From Solibacillus silvestris (GTDB lineage: Bacteria; Bacillota; Bacilli; Bacillales_A; Planococcaceae), in NCBI GenBank assembly GCA_001586195.1, contig CP014609.1, positions 2,880,501-2,944,500 on the forward strand: DNA of 64,000 bases. The letters are read 5' to 3'. Of this stretch, positions 1 through 8,084 are shown piece after piece; the first letter of the stretch is position 1; each line of letters begins with the position of its first letter. Position numbers and translations under genes: made by a program. A model generated the notes under the pieces. That model had not been told where the DNA came from, did no database searches, and was given only the letters and a program-made list of their open reading frames with translations.

Positions 1-189
1 AGTAAAAAATACGAGAATTCCAAATAACGCAGCTGTCATCACAATATTTTTTCTTGCCATTTGTTTTCGAAACATCGGACTGCCCACAATGTGTTCGCTG
101 CTCCTTGTTTCTTTAACTTGTTTGACTAAAGCATAAAATAAACCTGCAATAATAATACAAACTACTGCATATCCAATTATTTCATCCAT
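1..189 (-). CDS. Small membrane protein, C-terminus outside window
   Basis: The reading frame starts with ATG at 189, preceded by a GGAGGT ribosome site, and stays open to the window edge (63 codons seen). It begins MDEIIGYAVVCIIIAGLFYA, a membrane helix, then a basic stretch (KQVKETRSS, FRKQMARKN) and the start of a second helix. It lies in series with two more small membrane proteins on the same strand, with short gaps, so co-transcription is likely. I do not recognise the family. The end of the gene is not visible. Confidence 0.6.
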   Translation of the reverse strand, partial: MDEIIGYAVVCIIIAGLFYALVKQVKETRSSEHIVGSPMFRKQMARKNIVMTAALFGILVFFT

Positions 190-215
190 TTGCTACCTCC
201 GACTCTTTGCTCCTA

Positions 216-515
216 TCACGAGTAAAACTCTTTTAGCTTTTCAGGCAATGTTTTATGCATAATATATCCTGCTAAACCCAATCCAATCAAAATCAATACA
301 ATTTCTAATATGTTAGCTATCCAATCGATCTGTATGGCGTCTGTAAAATGGGAACCACCCATAATGACGAATATCGCTACAGCCCATGCTACTAAAAATC
401 CGCCGCCACCCTTTAACCACTCTTTTTTTGATAGCTGTTTAAAAATCTCTCTGTTTTTATAAAATTTCACAATTAAAAATAACCATAGTAAGCCACTTAA
501 GATCCATCCTACCAT
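216..515 (-). CDS. Small three-helix membrane protein, unknown function
   Basis: This 99-residue protein has hydrophobic segments at about residues 3-18, 38-53 and 65-84, separated by short basic loops, so it should be an integral membrane protein. A GAGGG ribosome site precedes ATG 515. It follows the 525-761 gene by only 9 bases and precedes the partial gene at the window start, which suggests a three-gene operon of small membrane proteins. No catalytic or binding motif was seen and the family was not recognised. Confidence 0.6.
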   Translation of the reverse strand: MVGWILSGLLWLFLIVKFYKNREIFKQLSKKEWLKGGGGFLVAWAVAIFVIMGGSHFTDAIQIDWIANILEIVLILIGLGLAGYIMHKTLPEKLKEFYS

Positions 516-524
516 GCCAATCCC

Positions 525-761
525 TCACTTTTGGAAAGTTGATTTTGATTCTTTCATTTTCCTAAACTTTAAAATCGATATTAAATTTACGGTGAATAAA
601 AACAAAAATAGGATAAAGGAAATGCCCGCAAGCCATTTAGCAACGATTGATGGTGGGTTCATAATAAGCTGTATATTTTTAACTAAGAAACCTGCACATA
701 TGATTTGAACTAAGATTAAGCTCATTCTTATAGAAATCAGCTTTGAATGTCCATGGACCAT
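525..761 (-). CDS. Small two-helix membrane protein, unknown function
   Basis: The protein has 78 residues when started at ATG 761. An in-frame TTG at 767 abuts the GGAGG ribosome site and is too close to use, whereas ATG 761 lies six bases beyond it. Hydrophobic segments lie near residues 14-32 and 44-65, and the C-terminus is lysine-rich (KFRKMKESK). It is the first gene of the probable operon with the two membrane proteins downstream. Function is unknown. Confidence 0.55.
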   Translation of the reverse strand: MVHGHSKLISIRMSLILVQIICAGFLVKNIQLIMNPPSIVAKWLAGISFILFLFLFTVNLISILKFRKMKESKSTFQK

Positions 762-870
762 ATCCAACCTCCCATAAAACGTATAGCTATTATTTTACTA
801 TGCTAACATATTCTCCTAAGTCTAGGTAGTATGGACCCAAGCTCATAAATCGCGCACGTCCCACCAATAT

Positions 871-902
871 AAAAAACCGGCATGAACTTTTCCATGCCGG
901 TT
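871..902 (-). terminator. Rho-independent terminator after the diguanylate cyclase gene
   Basis: On the minus strand ACCGGCATG pairs with CATGCCGGT across a short loop, followed by a run of six T. It lies just after the stop codon at 911. Confidence 0.85.
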
Positions 903-910
903 CAAACTCA

Positions 911-2485
911 TCATTTAACTACTCCCTCACTCGACACATACACTTTCACACGGTTGCGTCCTTCTTCCTTCGCCGCATATAAAGCGGTATCTGCTTTATG
1001 CAACAGCTTATACAGTGTCTCTTCTGTCCAGTCTTTCACTTCCGCAACACCGATACTTAACGTAGCCGAAAGATTACCCGCTTCCGTCATGAGTGGTGCC
1101 TTTTCAACGGCACCCCGAAGTCGGTCGGCTATTGTTATACCCTCCGCTTCTTTATATCCCTTCAGTGCAATGACGAATTCTTCCCCGCCATAACGAGCAA
1201 AGAAATGCCCTTCCTGCAATTGTGTTTGGCAAACCTTCACGACATGTACGAGCAGTTGGTCCCCAACATGATGCCCATACGTATCATTCACTCGTTTAAA
1301 ATAATCGATATCCATCAAGAGAACCGTAAATGGCAAACCTGTTTCTCTAGCTGCCTCAAAATCCTGTTCACATTGCTGTATAAATGCGCGCCGGTTATAA
1401 ATCTTAGTCAGCTCATCATTATATGCCTGCTGCTCCAATTTTTCCTGCAGCCTTTTGATCTCGGTAATATCCGTAAAAACTAACAACAACCCTTTTCTAT
1501 TTCTTGCTTGATCTAATGAAGTAATCCTGACTTGATAAATCCGTTCCATCCCTTCAGAACATAACTTTATTTCTTGGGTGGCGATTCCATCGGTAACTAA
1601 TTTGAATGGCAGAGCCTCCCCAGTCTGCTCCTTCCAAAACTTCACAAAGTTATTGCCGAACATCGATTTGTTCAAATTCGGCATCATCGCTTTTGATGCT
1701 TGATTGAACTCGATGAGACGGTATGATTCATCCAGTACGATGGCTCCATCATTGATACTATTATAGATCGTATCTTTCGCAATCGGCATAATCCGAAACA
1801 GCCGAGATGAGTTAATCGCCCATAAATATAATAATGAAGAAAGCCATAAAATCATCGGTACCGGATCAACTCCTGCCGGTGTGAGTCCGTTCAAATAAAG
1901 AAAAGCCGTCAGCGTCGGAACTAGCTGACCAAACATTAACGCGATCAATTGTGGACGGTATGCCTTCCCCGTTTCCTTCCAATGAGAGAGCAACAGTAAA
2001 AAGGCGACAAACATGCTGGCAAATGTGTAAACACCGTGCACCATATACCATATGCCAATTTCCTGGTAAACGAAAGGTGCTCCTAAATTCGGGTCCAACT
2101 CAAATACGCGATAATGAAGATGATGCCAGTGATTTGTCGCTACCATAATAATTGTAATAAACGGAATAAGAAGTATGAGCATGCTTCTTCTAAACGACAG
2201 CTTAAATCCTAAATAGCTCATGACATACAATAAGCCTAATGTTGCTGACGTAGGCATCCCGATGTAGAGAATGGTGTTCCAAAAACTGATTTGTTCAAGC
2301 GTCGTTGATATTAAAGTCATAGCCGAAGCAAAACAGTAAATACTAATAGCTGCTGTATAGAAAATAAAATAATTTGCGATATTCGTATATTTATGACGTT
2401 TGCTAAAGGCATAAAGACATAAGTACAAATTCAATACGCCTGACGTACAAACAAGCGTAATATACATGGTCAATTGCGAACCCAT
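911..2485 (-). CDS. Membrane-bound diguanylate cyclase (7TM, PAS, GGDEF)
   Basis: This 524-residue protein would make cyclic di-GMP from two GTP at the membrane. About 230 N-terminal residues form seven hydrophobic segments like the sensor module of histidine kinases. A PAS-like domain follows at about 235-350, then a linker helix and a GGDEF domain at about 360-515. The active site reads RYGGEEF (GGEEF at 433-437), with DIDYFKRVNDTYGHHVGD upstream, so it should be catalytically competent. The product-inhibition site RxxD is replaced by QEGH, so feedback inhibition is probably absent. It appears monocistronic, with its own terminator. The signal sensed is unknown. Confidence 0.92.
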   Translation of the reverse strand: MGSQLTMYITLVCTSGVLNLYLCLYAFSKRHKYTNIANYFIFYTAAISIYCFASAMTLISTTLEQISFWNTILYIGMPTSATLGLLYVMSYLGFKLSFRRSMLILLIPFITIIMVATNHWHHLHYRVFELDPNLGAPFVYQEIGIWYMVHGVYTFASMFVAFLLLLSHWKETGKAYRPQLIALMFGQLVPTLTAFLYLNGLTPAGVDPVPMILWLSSLLYLWAINSSRLFRIMPIAKDTIYNSINDGAIVLDESYRLIEFNQASKAMMPNLNKSMFGNNFVKFWKEQTGEALPFKLVTDGIATQEIKLCSEGMERIYQVRITSLDQARNRKGLLLVFTDITEIKRLQEKLEQQAYNDELTKIYNRRAFIQQCEQDFEAARETGLPFTVLLMDIDYFKRVNDTYGHHVGDQLLVHVVKVCQTQLQEGHFFARYGGEEFVIALKGYKEAEGITIADRLRGAVEKAPLMTEAGNLSATLSIGVAEVKDWTEETLYKLLHKADTALYAAKEEGRNRVKVYVSSEGVVK

Positions 2486-2580
2486 TATTGGTTTACCCTC
2501 TCTTACTTAACACTTTTTCCTTATAATGTAGCACATTATAAAAAATAAATGGATATTTTATTGATATAATAATTGTAGAA

Positions 2581-2658
2581 TTAGGGGCTTTCGTACCAAG
2601 ATACGGAAATTTCTTCCTGTCCTTTAACGACTTGAATTTGCACCCAGCTTTTTGGGCG
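2581..2658 (-). pseudogene. In-frame open tail after the stop of the 2659 gene
   Basis: Directly after the TAA at 2659-2661 the same frame stays open for 25 more codons and reads protein-like: RPKSWVQIQVVKGQEEISV then SWYESP and a TAA at 2581. It has no start or ribosome site of its own. It could be the remnant of another gene's C-terminus, joined here by deletion. Family unknown, confidence low. Confidence 0.25.
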
Positions 2659-3060
2659 TTAATTTAATTGCAGTTTTTCAACACGCGCTGCTTGAATATG
2701 TTTGCCAATGATGCCATATACAATTGTCATCAACACAACACTAGCGACCATCACTGAAATACTAGGGACAATAAACGCTTTACTCATGGAGAAAATGACT
2801 TCTGTACGGAACCAGCTTTGGAACGGTATACCAAGACCTAAAAGTACAGCGAAGAATCCGATTTTCACCAAAATATGCTTCCCTTTCATTTTACCAATCA
2901 TCGCATTAATCATTAAACGTAATAACGCCAACCCTGATCCAACAAAAAAGAATGTCACTAAATATCCTTTCACCGCTTCATCTAAAATAAGTGCTTTCCC
3001 CAAAAATCCGATTAATATAATACTAGCAATTGCCATTAATAGTTTTGATAATTTACTCAT
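2659..3060 (-). CDS. Four-helix membrane protein, unknown function
   Basis: The protein has 133 residues from ATG 3060, which follows a GAGGAGG ribosome site. An upstream in-frame start at 3090 lies inside the operator and ahead of that site, so it was not chosen. Four hydrophobic segments lie at about residues 7-25, 33-52, 65-82 and 95-120, with basic loops (KMKGKH) and a basic C-terminus. The family was not recognised. The promoter is bracketed by two copies of a 15-bp dyad, so the gene is probably repressed by a dimeric regulator encoded elsewhere. Confidence 0.7.
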   Translation of the reverse strand: MSKLSKLLMAIASIILIGFLGKALILDEAVKGYLVTFFFVGSGLALLRLMINAMIGKMKGKHILVKIGFFAVLLGLGIPFQSWFRTEVIFSMSKAFIVPSISVMVASVVLMTIVYGIIGKHIQAARVEKLQLN

Positions 3061-3081
3061 TGTTTGCTTCCTCCTCAAAAT

Positions 3082-3163
3082 TGAACACATTGTTCATTTC
3101 TATGATTAAATTGTAAGACGAATGGGTGGATGAAGCAATGCACAAAATTGAACACATTGTTTA
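3082..3163 (-). promoter_or_regulatory. Promoter flanked by two TGAACA-N3-TGTTCA operators
   Basis: On the minus strand there is a -35 TTGCTT (3133-3138), a 17-bp spacer and a -10 TACAAT (3110-3115). A perfect dyad TGAACACATTGTTCA lies at 3082-3096, just downstream of the expected start point. A second copy with one mismatch, TGAACACATTGTTTA, lies at 3149-3163, upstream of the -35. Centres are 67 bp apart. Size and symmetry suit a TetR-like dimer, but no such regulator is adjacent. Confidence 0.7.
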
Positions 3164-3379
3164 TTTTTCGTTAAATTTCTCTCACTACTTCTATTTTCAA
3201 ATGAAGTACTCAAAATATAAATTCATAGATTACTACTATAAAATAGTCATATTCCTTTACTTATATCCTAATTTCATACAGAATGATTGTTAAATAGGAA
3301 GTTAACATGATGCTTAAAAATGTTTAAACATATATAAATCAAAATGTTATAAGTGACCATTTGAAGGGAGGGCTATTTC

Positions 3380-4228
3380 ATGATTCAAAATACGTTTAAA
3401 CGTAATAACGTACATATTCGAGGTAACGGTAAAAAACCTTTAATATTCGCTGCGGGATTTGGTTGCGACCAAACGGTATGGAATGATGTTTTTCCTGCTT
3501 TTGAAGAAGATTATCAAGTGATTTTATTTGATTATGTCGGGTTTGGAAATTCAGATATTACCGCTTTTGACCTTATTAAATATGGTGAACTGTCCGGTTA
3601 TGTGCAGGATCTATTAGATATTTGTGAGACGCTCGATTTAAAGGAAGCTGTTTTTGTCGGCCACTCGGTAAGCAGCATGATCGGTTTATTGGCTTCGTTA
3701 TCGAAACCGGAGTATTTCTCACAACTGATCATGATCGCTCCATCACCAAGTTATATAAATGATCCCCCTGAGTATTACGGGGGTTTTGAAATGAAAGACT
3801 TGCTCAGCTTAATGGACTTGATGGAAAAAAATTATATCGGTTGGGCCAATGCTTTCTCGATTACATTATTGAACAATACAGCAAATGCAGATGTGGCAAA
3901 AGATTTGGAAGATCGCTTCTGTTCAACCGATCCTTTATTTGCCAATACTTTTGCAAAAGCTTGTTTTTTTACTGATAATCGTAAAGATATTACGAAAGCT
4001 ACGCTGCCTTCCCTTATTTTACAATGTTCGGAAGACGTCATTGCGCCAAGGGTAGTTGGCGAGTACTTACATGCGAATATGCCAAACAGTACGATTGCCT
4101 ATATGAATGCAATCGGTCACTGTCCACATATGAGCGACCCAGAGGAAACAATTTTTTTGATTAAAAATTACTTATTGGAGCATTCTATGCCCCTTATCGG
4201 TGAGGGCGTGGGAAATTTAAATGAATGA
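3380..4228 (+). CDS. rsbQ: RsbQ-like alpha/beta hydrolase
   Basis: This 282-residue alpha/beta hydrolase matches RsbQ, the hydrolase that activates the phosphatase RsbP in the energy-stress branch of sigma-B control in Bacillus subtilis. The nucleophile motif is GHSVSSM with Ser96, and the other triad residues fall at Asp219 (CSED) and His247 (GHCPH), the same numbers as in B. subtilis RsbQ. Plant KAI2/D14 receptors belong to the same fold family. A GGAGGG ribosome site precedes the ATG. The last 8 bases overlap rsbP, so translation is probably coupled. No other sigma-B operon gene is in the window. Confidence 0.88.
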   Translation: MIQNTFKRNNVHIRGNGKKPLIFAAGFGCDQTVWNDVFPAFEEDYQVILFDYVGFGNSDITAFDLIKYGELSGYVQDLLDICETLDLKEAVFVGHSVSSMIGLLASLSKPEYFSQLIMIAPSPSYINDPPEYYGGFEMKDLLSLMDLMEKNYIGWANAFSITLLNNTANADVAKDLEDRFCSTDPLFANTFAKACFFTDNRKDITKATLPSLILQCSEDVIAPRVVGEYLHANMPNSTIAYMNAIGHCPHMSDPEETIFLIKNYLLEHSMPLIGEGVGNLNE

Positions 4229-5408
4229 ACTTATAGAAAACGCTCCGTGCGGTTTCATCACTTTATCTTCAGAGGGTGAAATTCTTATGATAAATAAGAC
4301 GTTGCTAAATTGGCTGGACTATCCATCATCTGAGCACTTTATGGGAAATCATTTTAATATGCTATTATCTCCTTCCTCTCAGATTTTTTGTCAGCTTTAT
4401 TTAGTCCCATTGATTAAAGTGAAGCATACTGTAGAGGAAATGTTTCTGACATTACATACCGTAATGAAAGAGGAAATTCCTATATTATTAAATGCATCTT
4501 TCCACGATAATCATCAGTTAACCTGTGTCATCTTTCCGATCCGTAATCGCAGCGCATTGGAAGACGCACTCATCAACGCCAGAAAGATGACCGAAGATGC
4601 TTACTTAGAAAAAGAACTGGCTCTTTTAGAATTGGAAAGAAAGCAACAGGATCTCCTGCAGGCTAATCTAATCAACACGAAAATCATGCGCGAAACTGAA
4701 CGCGATTTACAGATTGCCAAAAAAATTCAGGAAACCGCATTAACGAAAGATATTACTAATGACAATATTGAGATTCTCTCTTATTACCGTGCTTCCAAAT
4801 CATTGTCAGGCGATATTTTTGGATTTTATCAAGTAACGCCACAAAAATACGCGATTATTTTATTGGATGTTATGGGGCATGGGATTTCATCGGCCTTAAT
4901 TACGATGTCGCTTCAATCGATGTTCCAGAAGTTAATATCACGGGAAGCAGCGCCTGAAAGCGTATTGCAGGAGCTGGACCAATACTTGCACGATTTATTT
5001 CAAAACAACCAGGATGCATGGCATTACTGTACAGCAATCTATTTAAATATCGATATCAGCACACAGACGATTGAATATATTAATGGAGGCCACCCTCCTG
5101 CCATCCTACAGGAAGATAATGGTGCACAGCATGAGCTAGGTGCAACCAATCCGCCATTAGGAACATTTGAAAATATACTTTTTAAATCGAGAACATTGAA
5201 CTATGAACGCGGGACAAGAATTCTTTTGTATACTGATGGGGTTTCGGAAGCATTTGAGTTAAACACTTTAAATTATTTATTGAACGAATCCATCTCCAGT
5301 CCATTAGCACAGACAAAAGAGATCATACAGAGTGCACTTGAAAACAAGGAAACGATCTATAGTAAATATAATAACGATGACCAATGTTTTATATTGGTTG
5401 AGTTATAA
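4221..5408 (+). CDS. rsbP: RsbP-like PAS/PP2C serine phosphatase
   Basis: The 395-residue protein has a PAS-like domain (about 5-110), a coiled coil (about 115-172) and a SpoIIE-type PP2C phosphatase domain (about 185-395). Metal-binding acidic residues are visible: SGDIFGF (Asp198), LLDVMGHG (Asp216), LYTDGVSEA (Asp339) and NNDDQC (Asp386/387). In B. subtilis, RsbP dephosphorylates the anti-anti-sigma factor RsbV when energy falls, and it needs RsbQ. Gene order, overlap, length and domain order match rsbQ-rsbP. The target here is uncertain because no rsbV, rsbW or sigB is present in the window. Confidence 0.87.
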   Translation: MNELIENAPCGFITLSSEGEILMINKTLLNWLDYPSSEHFMGNHFNMLLSPSSQIFCQLYLVPLIKVKHTVEEMFLTLHTVMKEEIPILLNASFHDNHQLTCVIFPIRNRSALEDALINARKMTEDAYLEKELALLELERKQQDLLQANLINTKIMRETERDLQIAKKIQETALTKDITNDNIEILSYYRASKSLSGDIFGFYQVTPQKYAIILLDVMGHGISSALITMSLQSMFQKLISREAAPESVLQELDQYLHDLFQNNQDAWHYCTAIYLNIDISTQTIEYINGGHPPAILQEDNGAQHELGATNPPLGTFENILFKSRTLNYERGTRILLYTDGVSEAFELNTLNYLLNESISSPLAQTKEIIQSALENKETIYSKYNNDDQCFILVEL

Positions 5409-5412
5409 TTGA

Positions 5413-5446
5413 AAAACAGTGAGAGAGGCTTCCCACTGTTTTTTTC
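5413..5446 (+). terminator. Terminator of the rsbQP operon
   Basis: AAAACAGTG pairs with CACTGTTTT around a 12-base loop and is followed by a T tract, directly after the rsbP stop codon. Confidence 0.85.
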
Positions 5447-5576
5447 ATTTTCCTATTATTTCCCCTATCGTTCCCCGTACTAAATACATCATGTAGCATT
5501 TATCAAAACAGCAATCAGAATGAAGGATAATAACAATACGTATTCCGAAGTATTAAATATATGGAGGTGCTTAGGT

Positions 5577-5927
5577 ATGAAGCAATTCATTTTAATATTA
5601 AGTCTAATTTTGTTAACTGCTTGTTCAAATGAAACACATACTATTTACGGTGAAATAAAATCTATTGAAGCAGATCACATCAATATTGGATGTTCAGATT
5701 TAGTTAGAAAATTAGATAAGAGCAAAGATGATATCGGTTATTCTTGTGCTATTAAAATAACCGACGAAACGATGATTAAAACTCAAGCTGGCGATGCATT
5801 AACATTTGAGGAATTAGCTAAAAATAATGAGGTTTCAGTATATATGGAAGAGCCCATAACATTAAGCGCTGTTTCTGAAAGGCTAACATTCAAAGCTAAA
5901 GAAATAACGGTATTCGAAAACAAGTAA
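5577..5927 (+). CDS. Small lipoprotein, unknown function
   Basis: The 116-residue product starts at ATG 5577, eleven bases after a GGAGG site. An upstream in-frame ATG at 5520 has no ribosome site and would bury the signal peptide. The N-terminus MKQFILILSLILLTACSNET is a lipoprotein signal with lipobox LTAC, so the mature protein should be attached to the outer face of the membrane. Two further cysteines (GCSD, YSCA) may form a disulphide. The body looks like a small beta-rich domain (GEIKSIEADHINI). No family was recognised. Confidence 0.7.
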   Translation: MKQFILILSLILLTACSNETHTIYGEIKSIEADHINIGCSDLVRKLDKSKDDIGYSCAIKITDETMIKTQAGDALTFEELAKNNEVSVYMEEPITLSAVSERLTFKAKEITVFENK

Positions 5928-5984
5928 TAAAAGCTTAGAAGTACAATGTGATTCAAGGGCATTGGGAAACGTTTTACGAAAGTT

Positions 5985-6428
5985 TTATATTAAGTAGGCA
6001 ATATTTAAATACTGTTTTATTAAGTATAAATGATGTTCATGAAAAAGATGCTTTTCTAGATAATTGAACTCCACCCAACGCATTTTTTCTTTTTCAACCG
6101 GTTCTGCTACCTTTTCTAGTAGCTCACAAACGTAAAGTATTCCAATATTATGTTGAGAATCTTTGGGATATTTTTCAGAAACCCAATGTCTTTCGGCTTT
6201 ACCTATAACTTCACCGATTTGGATTTCATGACCTGTTTCTTCAATACTTTCTCTTAATAATGCAAGGTCAGGAGATTCTTTTTCTTCTATGCCTCCCCCA
6301 ACCAAAAATAAATTTCCGTCCATATCTTCTACACATAAAAATTGTCGATGGTCATTTTGAATAACAGCATATGCTCCAGTTCTTTTCGAATAATTCAAAT
6401 CATAATTACGCTTCCCAAAACTTTTCAT
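5985..6428 (-). CDS. Nudix hydrolase
   Basis: Started at ATG 6428 the protein has 147 residues. That ATG follows TTGGAGGG, while the in-frame ATG at 6449 lies upstream of the site. The Nudix box is GGIEEKESPDLALLRESIEE followed by TG, giving the G-x5-E-x7-RE-x2-EE-x-G pattern with slightly unusual small residues. Nudix enzymes hydrolyse nucleoside diphosphates linked to another group. The substrate cannot be read from sequence. It is the first of three separate, unlike Nudix genes within 1.6 kb, and it faces the second one tail-away. Confidence 0.88.
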   Translation of the reverse strand: MKSFGKRNYDLNYSKRTGAYAVIQNDHRQFLCVEDMDGNLFLVGGGIEEKESPDLALLRESIEETGHEIQIGEVIGKAERHWVSEKYPKDSQHNIGILYVCELLEKVAEPVEKEKMRWVEFNYLEKHLFHEHHLYLIKQYLNIAYLI

Positions 6429-6577
6429 ATATACCCTCCAATTTGGCATTTAAGGTAAATATTATAACATTAAATTCATTATCAAAGAATCGATTGGTAC
6501 CATTTCATAATATATCTGATGTTAAAAAAATAGTGTTATAATCAACAATAAATAACAAAATATAGGAGGTTGAGATT

Positions 6578-6973
6578 ATGCAATACAAGCTTTGGAATGG
6601 TGCCTCAGCTATTATAATTAGAGACAATCGTGTATTAATGATACGTACAATAGATTCAAATAGTTGGAGCATACCTTCAGGGGGAGTAGAAGTTGGCGAA
6701 ACTTTAGAGGAAGCTTGCATACGCGAAGTTGCAGAAGAAACTGGTTATGAAGTTAAGATAGTTAAAGAGTTACATACAAAAAAGACAATTATCAAAGAAT
6801 ATAAGGTAACAACACAATATTTTTTATGTGAAATTACTGGTGGTGATATTCAATATAAAGACCCAGACGAAGAAATCGAAGAAATTTCATGGATGAATCG
6901 TAATGAAATTTCAAAGTTAATTTATACATACCCTGAAGATCAAGAAGTTATTGAACAACTATTATCATCTTAA
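6578..6973 (+). CDS. Nudix hydrolase
   Basis: The protein has 131 residues with a textbook Nudix box, GGVEVGETLEEACIREVAEE followed by TGYEV, in the first half. A strong TAGGAGG ribosome site precedes the ATG. Size and the WSIPSGGVE context fit small MutT/ADP-ribose pyrophosphatase-like enzymes that cleave nucleotide derivatives in the cytoplasm. The substrate is unknown. It is transcribed away from the 5985 gene and in the same direction as the 7110 Nudix gene, but a 136-bp gap with a repeat fragment makes one operon doubtful. Confidence 0.9.
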   Translation: MQYKLWNGASAIIIRDNRVLMIRTIDSNSWSIPSGGVEVGETLEEACIREVAEETGYEVKIVKELHTKKTIIKEYKVTTQYFLCEITGGDIQYKDPDEEIEEISWMNRNEISKLIYTYPEDQEVIEQLLSS

Positions 6974-7109
6974 AAAATCTTCAACAATTGTGCGCAATTC
7001 TTTATACAGAAATATGTCTATATTCGTATAGGACCAATAAGTGGTATAAGATAATGAACTAATGAGATTTTAAATAGAAGGAAGAGTAGATTCTATTCAA
7101 AAGGAGAAA

Positions 7110-7553
7110 ATGATGAACTATATTAAATCACTTAGAAGTATGATTGGAACAAGGCCAATTATAGCTCCTGGATCAGCAATCATTGTGATGAGTAAGGAGA
7201 ATGAATTACTACTACAATTACGTTCAGACACAAAAGATTGGGGAATTCCCGGGGGCGGGATGGAGTTGGGCGATAGTTTTGAAGAGACAGCTAAAAAAGA
7301 ATTGTATGAAGAAACAGGGCTTATTACCAATCATTTAGAAATTTTAGGAGTAGCTTCTGGTAAGGAGTTTTATTATAAATTTCCTCATGGGGATGAGATT
7401 TACAATGCCACTGTAATCTTTAAGGCTAGCAAGGTAACCGGAAATATAAAAAAAGACGAAGAAAGTTTGGAGCTGGCTTACTTTCCATTAGATTCTTTAC
7501 CAGAATTAAATTATACTACCCAAAAGATTTTAGAAAAGATTGGATACATATAA
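7110..7553 (+). CDS. Nudix hydrolase (ADP-ribose pyrophosphatase-like)
   Basis: The protein has 147 residues, with its Nudix box GGMELGDSFEETAKKELYEE followed by TG at about residues 48-70. An N-terminal YIKSLRSMIGTRPIIAPGS segment is typical of a Bacillus Nudix subgroup. Two adjacent ATG codons (7110 and 7113) follow AAAGGAG, and the first was taken. The substrate is unknown. It differs from the two preceding Nudix proteins outside the box, so the cluster is not a simple recent tandem duplication. Confidence 0.9.
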   Translation: MMNYIKSLRSMIGTRPIIAPGSAIIVMSKENELLLQLRSDTKDWGIPGGGMELGDSFEETAKKELYEETGLITNHLEILGVASGKEFYYKFPHGDEIYNATVIFKASKVTGNIKKDEESLELAYFPLDSLPELNYTTQKILEKIGYI

Positions 7554-7627
7554 AAGTTCCGTAAGCGGTGTTGGAGACATTTCAATAAGGTTGGTTACAC
7601 AAAAGCCTTCTTTACTTAAACAAATTT

Positions 7628-8011
7628 CTAATACTTACCCCTGTTTGCTTCCCAGTCAGGGTCTTTTTTCCAATGATAATTATCGTTAAAGATGTTTAAT
7701 TTATGGTTATTTATTTCGATTGTTTCGTGATCCAACCATTTAATATTTACTGTACTTTCATCATAATTCCAATAAATCGTTTTTAAGTCATTTCCAAAAT
7801 CAATTTCTACTCTTATCGCAGCTCTTACCGTTGCTCCCCCCTCATCAATCAAATACGCTTTAGCTATGTAATCATGATTTGGAGATGAATGCTCGGATAA
7901 AAGTTCTCCTTTCGGTAATTCATCTAACTCCACCTCGATAAAATCATAGATGATATAAATAGGGATCCCAATAATAAATAGTAAAATGAATACAACAATC
8001 CCCTTTTTCAT
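7628..8011 (-). CDS. DUF5412-like membrane-anchored protein
   Basis: The 127-residue protein has one N-terminal membrane helix (residues 3-23), then an extracellular domain. The phrases LPKGELLSEHSSPN, YLIDEGGAT and TIYWNYDES resemble the DUF5412 family of Bacillales as I remember it. Function of the family is unknown. It is divergent from the lipoprotein gene at 8085 with a 73-bp shared promoter region. The family call is from memory of the pattern and not from a search. Confidence 0.65.
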   Translation of the reverse strand: MKKGIVVFILLFIIGIPIYIIYDFIEVELDELPKGELLSEHSSPNHDYIAKAYLIDEGGATVRAAIRVEIDFGNDLKTIYWNYDESTVNIKWLDHETIEINNHKLNIFNDNYHWKKDPDWEANRGKY

Positions 8012-8084
8012 TTATCATCTCCATCCTCACTACATAAAATCACCCTTAAATGGTAATATTATTACATAAATTATTGGGGGCGTT

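Noticed and set aside
882-1193. ORF of 103 codons on the + strand
   Set aside because: It is entirely antisense to the GGDEF domain of the diguanylate cyclase, with low-complexity Ser/Ala/Thr sequence and no ribosome site.
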